The notes under the pieces were generated by a model, which searched no databases, was not told the origin of the DNA, and saw only the letters and a list, made by a program, of their open reading frames with translations. From positions 142,687 to 206,686 of the forward strand of contig NZ_MAUE01000032.1 of the NCBI RefSeq assembly GCF_001702265.1: a DNA stretch of 64,000 bases, given 5' to 3'. Both the position numbers and the translations under genes were made by a program. Of the stretch, positions 45,560 through 54,436 are shown piece by piece; positions within the stretch are counted from its first letter, which is position 1, and each line of letters opens with the position of its first letter. The DNA comes from Pseudomonas aylmerensis (GTDB lineage: Bacteria; Pseudomonadota; Gammaproteobacteria; Pseudomonadales; Pseudomonadaceae).

Positions 45560-47065
45560 ATGCCTGTGATGACTCTCTCAAAAACACCGCAGTCCCTGTG
45601 GGAGCGGGCTTGCTCGCGAAAGCAGTGTGTCAGCCAACACATGCATCAACTGACAGGGCCCCTTCGCGAGCAAGCCCGCTCCCACATGGGAACTGCGGCG
45701 TTGCTGGCTGTTGCGGTCAGCCTCGCCGGTTGCGCCGGCCTGCCCGACCAGCGCCTGGCCAACGAAGCACTCAAACGTGGCGACACCGTCACTGCCCAGC
45801 AGAACTACCAGCAGCTCGCGGACCTGGGCTACAGCGAGGCCCAGGTGGGCCTGGCCGATATCCAGGTGACCACCCGTGACCCCGAGCAGATCCGTCAGGC
45901 CGAAGCCACTTATCGCGCGGCTGCCGATACGTCGCCACGTGCCCAGGCGCGCCTGGGTCGCCTGCTGGTTGCCAAGCCAGGTGTCACCGAGGCCGAGCAG
46001 CACGAAGCCGAAGGCCTGCTGAAAAAAGCCTTTGCCAATGGCGAAGGCAACACCCTGATCCCACTGGCGATGCTGTACCTGCAATACCCGCACAGCTTCC
46101 CCAACGTGAATGCGCAGCAGCAGATCAGCAAGTGGCAGGCCGCCGGTTACCCGGAAGCCGGCCTGGCCCAAGTGCTGCTGTATCGCACCCAGGACACCTA
46201 CGACCAGCACCTGGATGACGTCGAGCGCATCTGCAAGGCCGCGCTGAACACCACCGACATCTGCTACGTCGAACTGGCCACGGTCTACCAGAAGAAAGCC
46301 GAGCCGGAAAAGCAGGCCCAATTGCTCAAGCAGATGGAAGCCGGCTACAGCCGTGGCACCGTCACCGCACAACGCGTCGACAGCGTGGCCCGCGTATTGG
46401 GCGATGCCTCGCTGGGCAAGACCGACGAAAAGACCGCCCAGGCCCTGCTGGAAAAAATCGCCCCTGGCTACCCGGCTTCCTGGGTCAGCCTGGCGCAGTT
46501 GCTCTACGACTTCCCTGAACTGGGCGACGTCGACCAGATGATGAAGTACCTGGACAACGGCCGCGCCGCCGACCAGCCGCGCGCCGAGCTGTTGCTGGGC
46601 AAGCTCTACTACGAAGGCAAATGGGTGCCGGCCGACGCCAAGGCCGCTGAAGCCCACTTCGAAAAAGCCGTGGGCAAGGAAGTGGCCGCCGATTACTACC
46701 TCGGCCAGATCTATCGCCGTGGCTACCTGGGCAAGGTCTACCCGCAAAAAGCCCTCGACCACTTGCTGACCGCTGCGCGCAACGGCCAGAACAGCGCCGA
46801 CTTCGCCATCGCCCAATTGTTTTCCCAAGGCAAGGGCACCAAGCCCGACCCGTTGAACGCCTATGTCTTCAGCCAGTTGGCTAAAGCCCAGGACACGCCA
46901 GAGGCCACTGACCTGGCCACGCAGCTCGAAGCCCCGCTCACGCCTGAGCAACGCGCCGAAGGCCAACGCCTGGTGCAACAGGAGCTGGCCGCGCGCGGCA
47001 CCCTGGCCCAGAGCACGCTGCAACTGCACGCCCTGCAAGAAGAAGACGGCGAGGAATCCCTATGA
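45560..47065 (+). CDS. algK: Alginate secretion lipoprotein AlgK with REP-encoded N-terminus
   Basis: A TPR/Sel1-repeat lipoprotein that helps localise AlgE and scaffolds the secretion complex. The mature protein starts at Cys58 of the lipobox VSLAGC, followed by AGLPDQRLANEALKRGDTVT and tandem Sel1/TPR units (YEGKWVPADAKAAEAHFEKA; YRRGYLGKVYPQKALDHLLT). Codons 13-42 are a complete REP palindrome pair (45598-45685) read in frame (SLWERACSRKQ... REQARSHMG). Starting at internal Met43 (45686) would leave a signal peptide with no positive charge, so translation probably begins upstream at ATG 45560, GTG 45566 or ATG 45569; an AGAGG at 45553 fits the latter two best. 501 aa from 45560. Confidence 0.93.
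   Translation: MPVMTLSKTPQSLWERACSRKQCVSQHMHQLTGPLREQARSHMGTAALLAVAVSLAGCAGLPDQRLANEALKRGDTVTAQQNYQQLADLGYSEAQVGLADIQVTTRDPEQIRQAEATYRAAADTSPRAQARLGRLLVAKPGVTEAEQHEAEGLLKKAFANGEGNTLIPLAMLYLQYPHSFPNVNAQQQISKWQAAGYPEAGLAQVLLYRTQDTYDQHLDDVERICKAALNTTDICYVELATVYQKKAEPEKQAQLLKQMEAGYSRGTVTAQRVDSVARVLGDASLGKTDEKTAQALLEKIAPGYPASWVSLAQLLYDFPELGDVDQMMKYLDNGRAADQPRAELLLGKLYYEGKWVPADAKAAEAHFEKAVGKEVAADYYLGQIYRRGYLGKVYPQKALDHLLTAARNGQNSADFAIAQLFSQGKGTKPDPLNAYVFSQLAKAQDTPEATDLATQLEAPLTPEQRAEGQRLVQQELAARGTLAQSTLQLHALQEEDGEESL
45598..45685. repeat. REP palindrome pair inside the 5' end of algK
   Basis: GTGGGAGCGGGCTTGCTCGC at the left faces GCGAGCAAGCCCGCTCCCAC at the right, the same element as in the array at 62149. 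It sits in frame between the likely start codon and the hydrophobic core of the AlgK signal peptide. Confidence 0.9.
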
Positions 47066-48549
47066 AGCTCAACCCATTCGTCAAGGCCGGCATCGGCCTG
47101 ACCTTCGCCCTGCTGTGGTCGTGCCCGACCCTGGCCGCGCTGACCGAAGCCAAGAACTTCGGCCTGGAAGTCAAAGCCACCGCCCAGTCCGAAGATGACC
47201 GCGACCTCGGCACCCAGAAAGGCGGCGACGTCAACGGCATCGGTCTCGACCTGCGCCCGTGGATCTACGGTGAAAGCGGCGCGTGGAGCGCCTACGCGAT
47301 GGGCCAGGCCGTGGTGTCCAGCGACATTATCGAGACCGACACCCTGCAACAGTCGGCGGATGACGAAAACCAGCAAACCACCAACAACGACCGCAAGGCC
47401 AAGAAAAACTACCTGGCCATGCGCGAGTTCTGGGTCGGCTACAGCGGCTTCACGCCCTACCCTGGCGAGATCCTCAAGTTCGGTCGCCAACGCCTGCGCA
47501 ATGACGACGGCCAATGGCGCGACACCAACATCGAAGCGCTGAACTGGACCTTCGACACTACCCTGCTCAAGGCCAACGTCGGCGTCGCTGAACGTTTCAG
47601 CGAATACCGCACCGACCTCAAGGAGCTGTCGCCCAAGGACAAGGATCGCCAGCACCTCTACGCCGACGCCGCCTACCAGTGGACGCCCGGCCAGTGGATC
47701 GGCCTGCGCGCCCACCACACCCATGACGACGGCAAGCTCGACTACCCGGAACCGGGCGTGGCCACCGACTCGCTGGACAAGCGCGAGAACGGCGACCTGA
47801 CCTGGCTCGGCATCGAGGCCAACAGCGACGCCTACAACTGGCGCAACACCAACACCGTCAACTACTGGGCGAGCATCACCGGCATGCAGGGCGACCGCGA
47901 CACGGTCAACGCCTTGAACGCCGACGGCACCCGCCCCACCAACGCCAAGCGCAGCGACGACGTGAATGGCTGGGCCACCGACCTGGGTATCCGCCTGCGT
48001 CTGGACCCGCAGTGGCAAGTGGGTGCGGCCTACTCCCGCGCCAGCGCCGAATACGAGCAGAACGGCCTGCAGAGCAACCGTTCGAACTGGACCGGCACCC
48101 AGTCCCGCGTGCACCGCTTCGGCGAAGCGTTTCGCGGCGAGATGAACAACATGCAGTCCATGAGCCTGTTCGGTTCCTGGCAGCTGCGTGAGGACTACGA
48201 CGCCAGCCTGGTGTACCACAAGTTCTGGCGCGTCGACGGCAACAAGCCGGTCGGCAGCAACGGCATCGATGCCGTGCAGAACAACACCGATGACGTCACC
48301 GGCGCGATCCTGTCCAGCACGTCCCTGCCGCTTGAAGACGGCAAGAAGGACCTGGGCCAGGAGATGGACCTGGTCGTCACCAAGTACTTCAAGAAAGGCC
48401 TGCTGCCGGCCGCGCTCAGCCAGTCGATCGACGAACCGTCGGCCCTGGTGCGCTTTCGTGCGGGCGTGTTCAAGCCGGGCGACGCCTACGGCAGCCAGGT
48501 TGACTCGTACATGCATCGCGCCTTTGTCGACGTGATCTGGAAGTTCTGA
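47062..48549 (+). CDS. algE: Outer-membrane alginate export porin AlgE
   Basis: A 495-aa beta-barrel that exports alginate. The signal peptide ends TLAA, followed by LTEAKNFGLEVKATAQSEDD. Barrel strands with alternating hydrophobic and charged residues and long acidic/basic loops follow (EFWVGYSGFTPYPGEILKFG, RQRLRNDDGQWRDTNIEAL), and the C-terminus is aromatic (VDVIWKF). Start ATG overlaps the algK stop and the stop overlaps the next frame, indicating tight coupling. Confidence 0.96.
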   Translation: MKLNPFVKAGIGLTFALLWSCPTLAALTEAKNFGLEVKATAQSEDDRDLGTQKGGDVNGIGLDLRPWIYGESGAWSAYAMGQAVVSSDIIETDTLQQSADDENQQTTNNDRKAKKNYLAMREFWVGYSGFTPYPGEILKFGRQRLRNDDGQWRDTNIEALNWTFDTTLLKANVGVAERFSEYRTDLKELSPKDKDRQHLYADAAYQWTPGQWIGLRAHHTHDDGKLDYPEPGVATDSLDKRENGDLTWLGIEANSDAYNWRNTNTVNYWASITGMQGDRDTVNALNADGTRPTNAKRSDDVNGWATDLGIRLRLDPQWQVGAAYSRASAEYEQNGLQSNRSNWTGTQSRVHRFGEAFRGEMNNMQSMSLFGSWQLREDYDASLVYHKFWRVDGNKPVGSNGIDAVQNNTDDVTGAILSSTSLPLEDGKKDLGQEMDLVVTKYFKKGLLPAALSQSIDEPSALVRFRAGVFKPGDAYGSQVDSYMHRAFVDVIWKF

Positions 48550-48563
48550 TGGGAGCCTGCGCA

Positions 48564-50123
48564 ATGAAACCTCAACGCTTGCTGGTTGCCGCGATGCTGA
48601 TGGCCAGTGCCACAGCCTTCGCCGATACCGCGCAGCAGGTCAAGGCGCCGACCATCGCCAAAGAACTGCAACAGGCCAAGACCTACACCATTTCCAGCCC
48701 GCCGACCGCGCCGCTGGAACTGGCCAAGCCTGCCCTGCCGGACCTGTCGGGCTACACCGCCGCAGCGATGGAAAAGAAAATCGTCAGGACCAAGCCGGGC
48801 AAGATCAGCATCCGCCGGATGATGCAGGAAGACGCCCTCAAGGACTTTATCGGCGGCGACAACAAGATGGCCGAATGGGTGGTGCGCCAGCACGGTATTC
48901 CCCAGGCGATCTTTGTCGACGACGGCTACATGAACCTCAGGGACCTGCTCGGCAAAGTGCCCAAGCAGTACCTCAGCGAAACCTCGCCGGGTGTGTTCCT
49001 GGCCAAGCTGCCGATCGTGGTCGGGCGCAAGGGCATCCTCGAAATCGACAAGCAGACCAAAGAGCTGCGCCTGTCCCAGGAAGCCGGTTCGTTCCTGATC
49101 AACGACGGCCAGCTGTTCGTGCGCGACACCAGGATCACCGGCTGGAAAGAAAAGGCCAACGGCCCGGCGCTGTTCCAGTCGCCCAAGGAATTCCGCCCGT
49201 TCCTGCTGGCCTGGGGCGGCACCGAGACCTACGTCGCCAACACCAAGATGGCCAGTTTCGGCTACGCCAACAGTAAGTCGTACGGGGTGAGTATTTCCCA
49301 GTACACGCCGAACATGGCCAAGGTGCTCAAGCGTCCCGAGCCGACCGGCTGGATCATCGATTCCGAGTTCTCGGACATGTGGTACGGCTTCTACTGCTAC
49401 GAGACCACGGGCTTCGTGATCAAGGGCAACACCTACAAAGACAACATCGTCTACGGCATTGACCCGCACGACCGTTCCCACGGCCTGATCATCGCGGACA
49501 ACACCGTGTACGGAACCAAGAAGAAGCACGGCATCATCATTTCCCGTGAAGTGAACGACAGCTTCATCTTCAACAACCGCAGCTACGACAACAAGCTCTC
49601 GGGCCTGGTGATCGACCGTAACAGCGTCAACAACCTGATCGCCGACAACGAGATCTACCGCAACCACACCGACGGCATCACCCTCTATGAGAGCGGCGAC
49701 AACCTGTTGTGGGGCAACAAGGTGATCAGCAACCGTCGCCACGGCATCCGCGTGCGTAACAGCGTGAACATCCGGCTGTACGAAAACACCTCGATGGCCA
49801 ACGGCCTGACCGGCCTCTACGGCCACATCAAGGACTTGACCGACACCGACCGCGACATCGCTCTCGACCCGTTCGACGCCAAAGTCTCGCTGATCGTGGT
49901 CGGCGGTGAGCTGGCAGGTAACGGCAGCGGACCGCTGTCGATCGACTCGCCGCTGAGTGTCGAGTTGTACCGCGTGTCGATGCTGGCGCCGACCAAATCC
50001 AGCGGCATCAGCTTCTCCGGCGTGCTGGGCGATCGCCAGGAAGAGATTCTCGACCTGCTGGTGCGCCAGCAGAAAGCCGTGCTGATCGACCCTGTCGAAC
50101 GCCAGACCGAATTGCAGGACTGA
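48564..50123 (+). CDS. algG: Mannuronan C5-epimerase AlgG
   Basis: A 519-aa periplasmic epimerase that converts mannuronate to guluronate in the polymer. The signal peptide MKPQRLLVAAMLMASATAFA is followed by a right-handed beta-helix with CASH-type repeats (GLIIADNTVYGTKKKHGIII; SVNNLIADNEIYRNHTDGIT). The catalytic DPHD motif is in VYGIDPHDRSHG. ATG 48564 is preferred because GGGAG lies 8 nt upstream; the frame is also open from ATG 48549 (MGACAMK), which overlaps the algE stop. Confidence 0.95.
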   Translation: MKPQRLLVAAMLMASATAFADTAQQVKAPTIAKELQQAKTYTISSPPTAPLELAKPALPDLSGYTAAAMEKKIVRTKPGKISIRRMMQEDALKDFIGGDNKMAEWVVRQHGIPQAIFVDDGYMNLRDLLGKVPKQYLSETSPGVFLAKLPIVVGRKGILEIDKQTKELRLSQEAGSFLINDGQLFVRDTRITGWKEKANGPALFQSPKEFRPFLLAWGGTETYVANTKMASFGYANSKSYGVSISQYTPNMAKVLKRPEPTGWIIDSEFSDMWYGFYCYETTGFVIKGNTYKDNIVYGIDPHDRSHGLIIADNTVYGTKKKHGIIISREVNDSFIFNNRSYDNKLSGLVIDRNSVNNLIADNEIYRNHTDGITLYESGDNLLWGNKVISNRRHGIRVRNSVNIRLYENTSMANGLTGLYGHIKDLTDTDRDIALDPFDAKVSLIVVGGELAGNGSGPLSIDSPLSVELYRVSMLAPTKSSGISFSGVLGDRQEEILDLLVRQQKAVLIDPVERQTELQD

Positions 50124-50134
50124 GGATGACCCTT

Positions 50135-51583
50135 ATGCACCCACACATGATCAAACTGCTGAGCCTCTCGGGTCTGACCCTCGGCCTGCTCGCGGCCAGC
50201 CAGGGCGTACGCGCCGACGAAATCAAGGCGCCGACCTTCACCGCCGAGCCGTGCTGCAGCCTGTGCCCGGCCGCCCACGACGCGAAGAACTACACCACGC
50301 GCTACCAGCAGAACTTCACCACCCTGGTACAGGCCCAGGGCGACTGGCTGTTCCGCACCCAGGAAGACCTGCGCACCGAATTCGACACCAGCCCCGCCGG
50401 CTACAAGCGCATGCAGCAACTGCACGATGCGTTCAAGGCCAAGGGCGTGGAACTGGTGGTTGTCTACCAGCCGACCCGTGGCCTGGTGAACCGCAACAAG
50501 CTCAACCCCGAAGAGAAAGCCAAGTTCGATTTCGACAAGGCCCTGAGCAACTACAAGACCATGCTCGGCCGCTTCGCCAAGATGGGCTATGTGGTGCCGG
50601 ACCTGTCGCCGTTGACCAACGAGCAACTGCCGGATGAATTGCCGGCGCACGATTTCTACTTCCGCGGCGACCAGCACTGGACCCCTTACGGCGCGCAGCG
50701 CACGGCGAAAATCGTCGGTGCCAAAGTCCGTGCGATGCCTGAATTCGCGGATATTCCTAAGCGTGAGTTCGAGACCAAGCGCTCCGGGCGCATGGGCAAG
50801 ACCGGCACCCTGCACAACATGGCCGGGCAACTGTGTGGCACCAGCTACGCGATCCAGTACATGGACCAGTTCACCACCGAACCCAAGGGCGAGGCCGGTG
50901 ACGGCGACCTGTTCAGCGACTCCGGCAACCCGCAGATCACCCTGGTGGGCACCAGCCACAGCGGCAAGAACTACAACTTCGCCGGCTTCCTCGAACAGGA
51001 AATCGGCGCTGACATCCTCAACGTTGCCTTCCCCGGCGGTGGCCTGGAAGGCTCGATGATCCAGTACCTGGGCAGCGATGAATTCCAGAAGACGCCGCCG
51101 AAAATCCTCATCTGGGAATTCTCGCCGCTGTACCGCCTCGACCAGGAGACCATCTACCGCCAGATGATGTCGCTGCTCGACAACGGTTGCGAAGGCAAGA
51201 CCGCACAGATGACCGCGAGCACTACCCTGAAGCCCGGCAAGAACGAATTGCTGGTTAACAGTTCGAACAAAGACCTGCGCAACGCCAACCATCAGGTTGA
51301 TATCCGCTTCGCCGACCCGTCGGTGAAAACCCTGCAAGCCACCCTCTGGTACATGAACGGGCGCCACGAGGACATCAAGATCGAGAAACCCGAAACATCC
51401 GATACAGACGGGCGTTTCGCCTTTGAACTGCGCACCGATGAAGACTGGGCCTCGCAGAACTTGCTGGCCGTGGAAGTGCAGGGCCCCGAAGCGGGCGCTG
51501 CCGCGCAGAAAGTCGAAGCGAAAATTTGCACACGCAACGTATTCCCAGCCGGTGGTCAGCAGACCGCCTCAACTGGGCAATGA
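50135..51583 (+). CDS. algX: Alginate O-acetyltransferase / scaffold AlgX
   Basis: A periplasmic protein of about 482 aa with an SGNH-hydrolase-like acetyltransferase domain and a C-terminal carbohydrate-binding module. The signal peptide ends GVRA. Catalytic residues are the Asp and His of RGDQHWTP and the Ser of GTSHSG. The CBM-like end includes SVKTLQATLWYMNGRHED. Start 50135 has TGAGGA 8 nt upstream; ATG 50126 is in frame as well. Acetylates polymer directly and links the modification enzymes to secretion. Confidence 0.95.
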   Translation: MHPHMIKLLSLSGLTLGLLAASQGVRADEIKAPTFTAEPCCSLCPAAHDAKNYTTRYQQNFTTLVQAQGDWLFRTQEDLRTEFDTSPAGYKRMQQLHDAFKAKGVELVVVYQPTRGLVNRNKLNPEEKAKFDFDKALSNYKTMLGRFAKMGYVVPDLSPLTNEQLPDELPAHDFYFRGDQHWTPYGAQRTAKIVGAKVRAMPEFADIPKREFETKRSGRMGKTGTLHNMAGQLCGTSYAIQYMDQFTTEPKGEAGDGDLFSDSGNPQITLVGTSHSGKNYNFAGFLEQEIGADILNVAFPGGGLEGSMIQYLGSDEFQKTPPKILIWEFSPLYRLDQETIYRQMMSLLDNGCEGKTAQMTASTTLKPGKNELLVNSSNKDLRNANHQVDIRFADPSVKTLQATLWYMNGRHEDIKIEKPETSDTDGRFAFELRTDEDWASQNLLAVEVQGPEAGAAAQKVEAKICTRNVFPAGGQQTASTGQ

Positions 51584-51591
51584 GGTTACTT

Positions 51592-52701
51592 ATGCAGAAG
51601 TTATTGATTCCAACGCTGCTGGGCCTGGCAATGTTCGCCGGCTCAGTCAACGCCGCCGCGCCACTGCGTCCGCCCCAGGGCTATTTCGCTCCGGTGGAAG
51701 CGTTCAAGACCGGCGATTTCAAGAATGACTGCGACGCCATGCCGGCGCCGTACACCGGCTCGCTGCAATTTCGCAGCAAGTACGAAGGTTCGGACAAGGC
51801 CCGTTCCACACTGAATGTGCAATCCGAAAAAGCCTTTCGCGACAGCACGGCCGACATCACCAAGCTGGAAAAAGACACCAGCAAGCGCGTGATGCAATTC
51901 ATGCGCGACGGGCGTCCGGAGCAGCTGGAATGCACACTCAACTGGCTGACCAGCTGGGCCAAGGCCGACGCGTTGATGTCCAAGGATTTCAACCACACCG
52001 GCAAGTCCATGCGCAAATGGGCGCTGGGCAGCATGGCTTCGGCCTATGTGCGCCTGAAGTTCTCCGACTCGCACCCACTGGCCAACCACCAGCAGGAATC
52101 GCAACTGATCGAAGCCTGGTTCAACAAACTGGCCGACCAGGTGGTGAGCGACTGGGACAACCTGCCGCTGGAAAAAACCAACAACCACTCCTACTGGGCC
52201 GCCTGGTCGGTGATGGCGACTTCCGTCGCCGTGAACCGTCGCGACCTGTTTGATTGGGCGGTGAAGGAATACAAGGTCGGCGCCAACCAGGTCGACGACC
52301 AGGGCTTCCTGCCCAACGAGTTGAAACGTCAGCAACGTGCCCTGTCGTACCACAACTACGCACTGCCGCCGCTGTCGATGATCGCCAGTTTTGCCCTGGT
52401 CAACGGTGTCGATCTGCGCCAGGAAAACAACGGCGCGTTGAAACGCCTGGGCGACAAGGTGCTGGCCGGCGTGAAAGACCCGGAAATCTTCGAACAGAAG
52501 AACGGCAAGGAACAGGACATGAAGGACCTCAAGGAGGACATGAAATTTGCCTGGCTTGAGCCCTTCTGCACCCTCTACACCTGCGCCCCGGATGTGCTCG
52601 AACGCAAGCATGGCATGCAGCCGTTCAAGACCTTCCGCCTCGGCGGCGACCTGACCAAGGTCTACGACCCGACGCATGAAAAAGGCAACAAAGGCAGCTA
52701 G
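51592..52701 (+). CDS. algL: Poly(beta-D-mannuronate) lyase AlgL
   Basis: A 369-aa periplasmic PL5 lyase that clears alginate trapped in the periplasm. The signal peptide MQKLLIPTLLGLAMFAGSVN ends AA. Catalytic features are NNHSYWAAW (His) and LKRQQRALSYHNYALPPL (Arg, Tyr). ATG 51592 has GAGG 6-7 nt upstream; ATG 51580 overlapping the algX stop (ATGA) is an alternative, and the frame is open back to 51526 inside algX. Confidence 0.95.
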   Translation: MQKLLIPTLLGLAMFAGSVNAAAPLRPPQGYFAPVEAFKTGDFKNDCDAMPAPYTGSLQFRSKYEGSDKARSTLNVQSEKAFRDSTADITKLEKDTSKRVMQFMRDGRPEQLECTLNWLTSWAKADALMSKDFNHTGKSMRKWALGSMASAYVRLKFSDSHPLANHQQESQLIEAWFNKLADQVVSDWDNLPLEKTNNHSYWAAWSVMATSVAVNRRDLFDWAVKEYKVGANQVDDQGFLPNELKRQQRALSYHNYALPPLSMIASFALVNGVDLRQENNGALKRLGDKVLAGVKDPEIFEQKNGKEQDMKDLKEDMKFAWLEPFCTLYTCAPDVLERKHGMQPFKTFRLGGDLTKVYDPTHEKGNKGS

Positions 52702-52708
52702 CGGCTGA

Positions 52709-52817
52709 TGATCGTTCCCACGCTCCGCGTGGGAATGCAGCCAGGGACGCTCAGCGTCCCAAAAGCGGACGCTGAGCGTCCAGTGAGGCATTCCCACGCA
52801 GAGCGTGGGAACGATCA
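52709..52817. repeat. Palindromic repeat of a second family between algL and algI
   Basis: Outer arms TGATCGTTCCCACGC / GCGTGGGAACGATCA enclose the smaller stems GGGACGCTCAGCGTCCC and GGACGCTGAGCGTCC. It is unlike the GTGGGAGCGGG REP family. It separates algL from algI within the operon. Confidence 0.85.
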
Positions 52818-52892
52818 CAGCCTCCCGCGAAATCGCGGGGGGTTTGGGGGGGCTCTGGCCCTTGACTGTTGGTTAAACATGGAGAGATCGGG

Positions 52893-54425
52893 ATGGTTTT
52901 CTCGTCCAATGTGTTCCTGTTTCTGTTCTTGCCGATCTTTCTCGGCTTGTACTACTTGAGCGGGCAACGCTATCGCAACCTGCTGCTGCTGATTGCCAGC
53001 TACGTGTTCTACGCCTGGTGGCGAGTGGACTTCCTGGCGCTGTTCGCCGCCGTCACGCTGTGGAATTACTGGATCGGCCTCAAGGTCGGTGCCGCCGGCG
53101 TGCGCACCAAGCCGGCCCAACGCTGGCTGCTGCTGGGCGTGGCGGTCGACCTGTGCATCCTCGGCTACTTCAAGTACGCCAACTTCGGCGTCGACAGCAT
53201 CAACCTGATGATGAAGTCTGCAGGCCTTGAGCCCTTCATCCTCACCCATGTGCTGCTGCCGATCGGTATCTCGTTCTACATCTTCGAGTCCATCAGCTAC
53301 ATCATCGACGTGTACCGCGGTGATACCCCGGCGACCCGCAACCTCATCGACTTTGCGGCGTTCGTGGCGATCTTCCCGCACTTGATTGCCGGCCCCGTGT
53401 TGCGTTTTCGCGACCTGGCCGACCAGTTCAACAACCGCACCCACACCCTCGACAAGTTCTCCGAGGGCTGCACGCGGTTCATGCAGGGTTTCATCAAGAA
53501 GGTCTTCATCGCCGACACCCTGGCGGTGGTCGCCGACCATTGCTTCGCCCTGCAAAACCCCACCACCGGCGACGCGTGGCTCGGCGCGCTGGCCTATACC
53601 GCGCAGCTGTACTTCGACTTCTCCGGCTACAGCGACATGGCTATCGGCCTGGGCTTGATGATGGGTTTCCGCTTCATGGAAAACTTCAAGCAGCCGTACA
53701 TCAGCCAGTCGATCACCGAGTTCTGGCGCCGCTGGCACATCAGCCTCTCCACCTGGCTGCGTGACTACCTGTACATCACCCTGGGCGGCAACCGCAAAGG
53801 TACGCTGACCACCTACCGCAACCTGTTCCTGACCATGCTGCTCGGTGGCCTGTGGCACGGCGCGAACATCACCTACATCGTCTGGGGTGCCTGGCACGGC
53901 ATGTGGCTGGCGATCGAAAAAGCCATCGGCCTCAACACCTCGCCGCGCAGCTTCAACCCGGTGCGCTGGGCCTTCACCTTCCTGCTGGTGGTGATGGGCT
54001 GGGTGATTTTCCGCGCCGAAAACCTGCACGTCGCCGGCCGTATGTACGGCGCGATGTTCAGCTTTGGCGAATGGTCGCTGTCGGAACTCAACCGCGCCAA
54101 CCTCACCGGCCTGCAAGTGGCAACCCTGGTGGTGGCGTACGTGACCCTGGCGTTCTTCGGCCTGCGCGATTTCTACACCAACCGCCCCGCCGAAAAAACC
54201 AAGCCGGCCGACCCGAGCCTGATCAAGGCCGTGCCGGGCGATAACCCGGGCAGCATCCACGAGCCAGGCTTCACCGTCGGCCAGGACGCCGCCGTGCAAC
54301 CGGCCTACTGGACCGCTGACTGGCCACGCTACGCAATGCGCGCGGCAGTGCTGCTGCTGTTCGTGGCGTCGATTCTCAAACTGTCGGCGCAGAGTTTCTC
54401 GCCGTTCCTTTACTTCCAATTCTGA
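52893..54425 (+). CDS. algI: Alginate O-acetylation membrane protein AlgI (MBOAT)
   Basis: A 510-aa inner-membrane acyl-transfer protein that passes acetyl groups to the periplasm. Many hydrophobic helices start at MVFSSNVFLFLFLPIFLGLY. MBOAT signatures are FPHLIAGPVLRFRDLADQF, TEFWRRWHISLSTWLRDYLY and the conserved His in MLLGGLWHGANITYIVWG. ATG 52893 with GGAGA upstream is the start; the open frame upstream begins with a TTG at 52869. Followed by algJ after 11 nt. Confidence 0.96.
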   Translation: MVFSSNVFLFLFLPIFLGLYYLSGQRYRNLLLLIASYVFYAWWRVDFLALFAAVTLWNYWIGLKVGAAGVRTKPAQRWLLLGVAVDLCILGYFKYANFGVDSINLMMKSAGLEPFILTHVLLPIGISFYIFESISYIIDVYRGDTPATRNLIDFAAFVAIFPHLIAGPVLRFRDLADQFNNRTHTLDKFSEGCTRFMQGFIKKVFIADTLAVVADHCFALQNPTTGDAWLGALAYTAQLYFDFSGYSDMAIGLGLMMGFRFMENFKQPYISQSITEFWRRWHISLSTWLRDYLYITLGGNRKGTLTTYRNLFLTMLLGGLWHGANITYIVWGAWHGMWLAIEKAIGLNTSPRSFNPVRWAFTFLLVVMGWVIFRAENLHVAGRMYGAMFSFGEWSLSELNRANLTGLQVATLVVAYVTLAFFGLRDFYTNRPAEKTKPADPSLIKAVPGDNPGSIHEPGFTVGQDAAVQPAYWTADWPRYAMRAAVLLLFVASILKLSAQSFSPFLYFQF

Positions 54426-54436
54426 GGGAGCCGACC

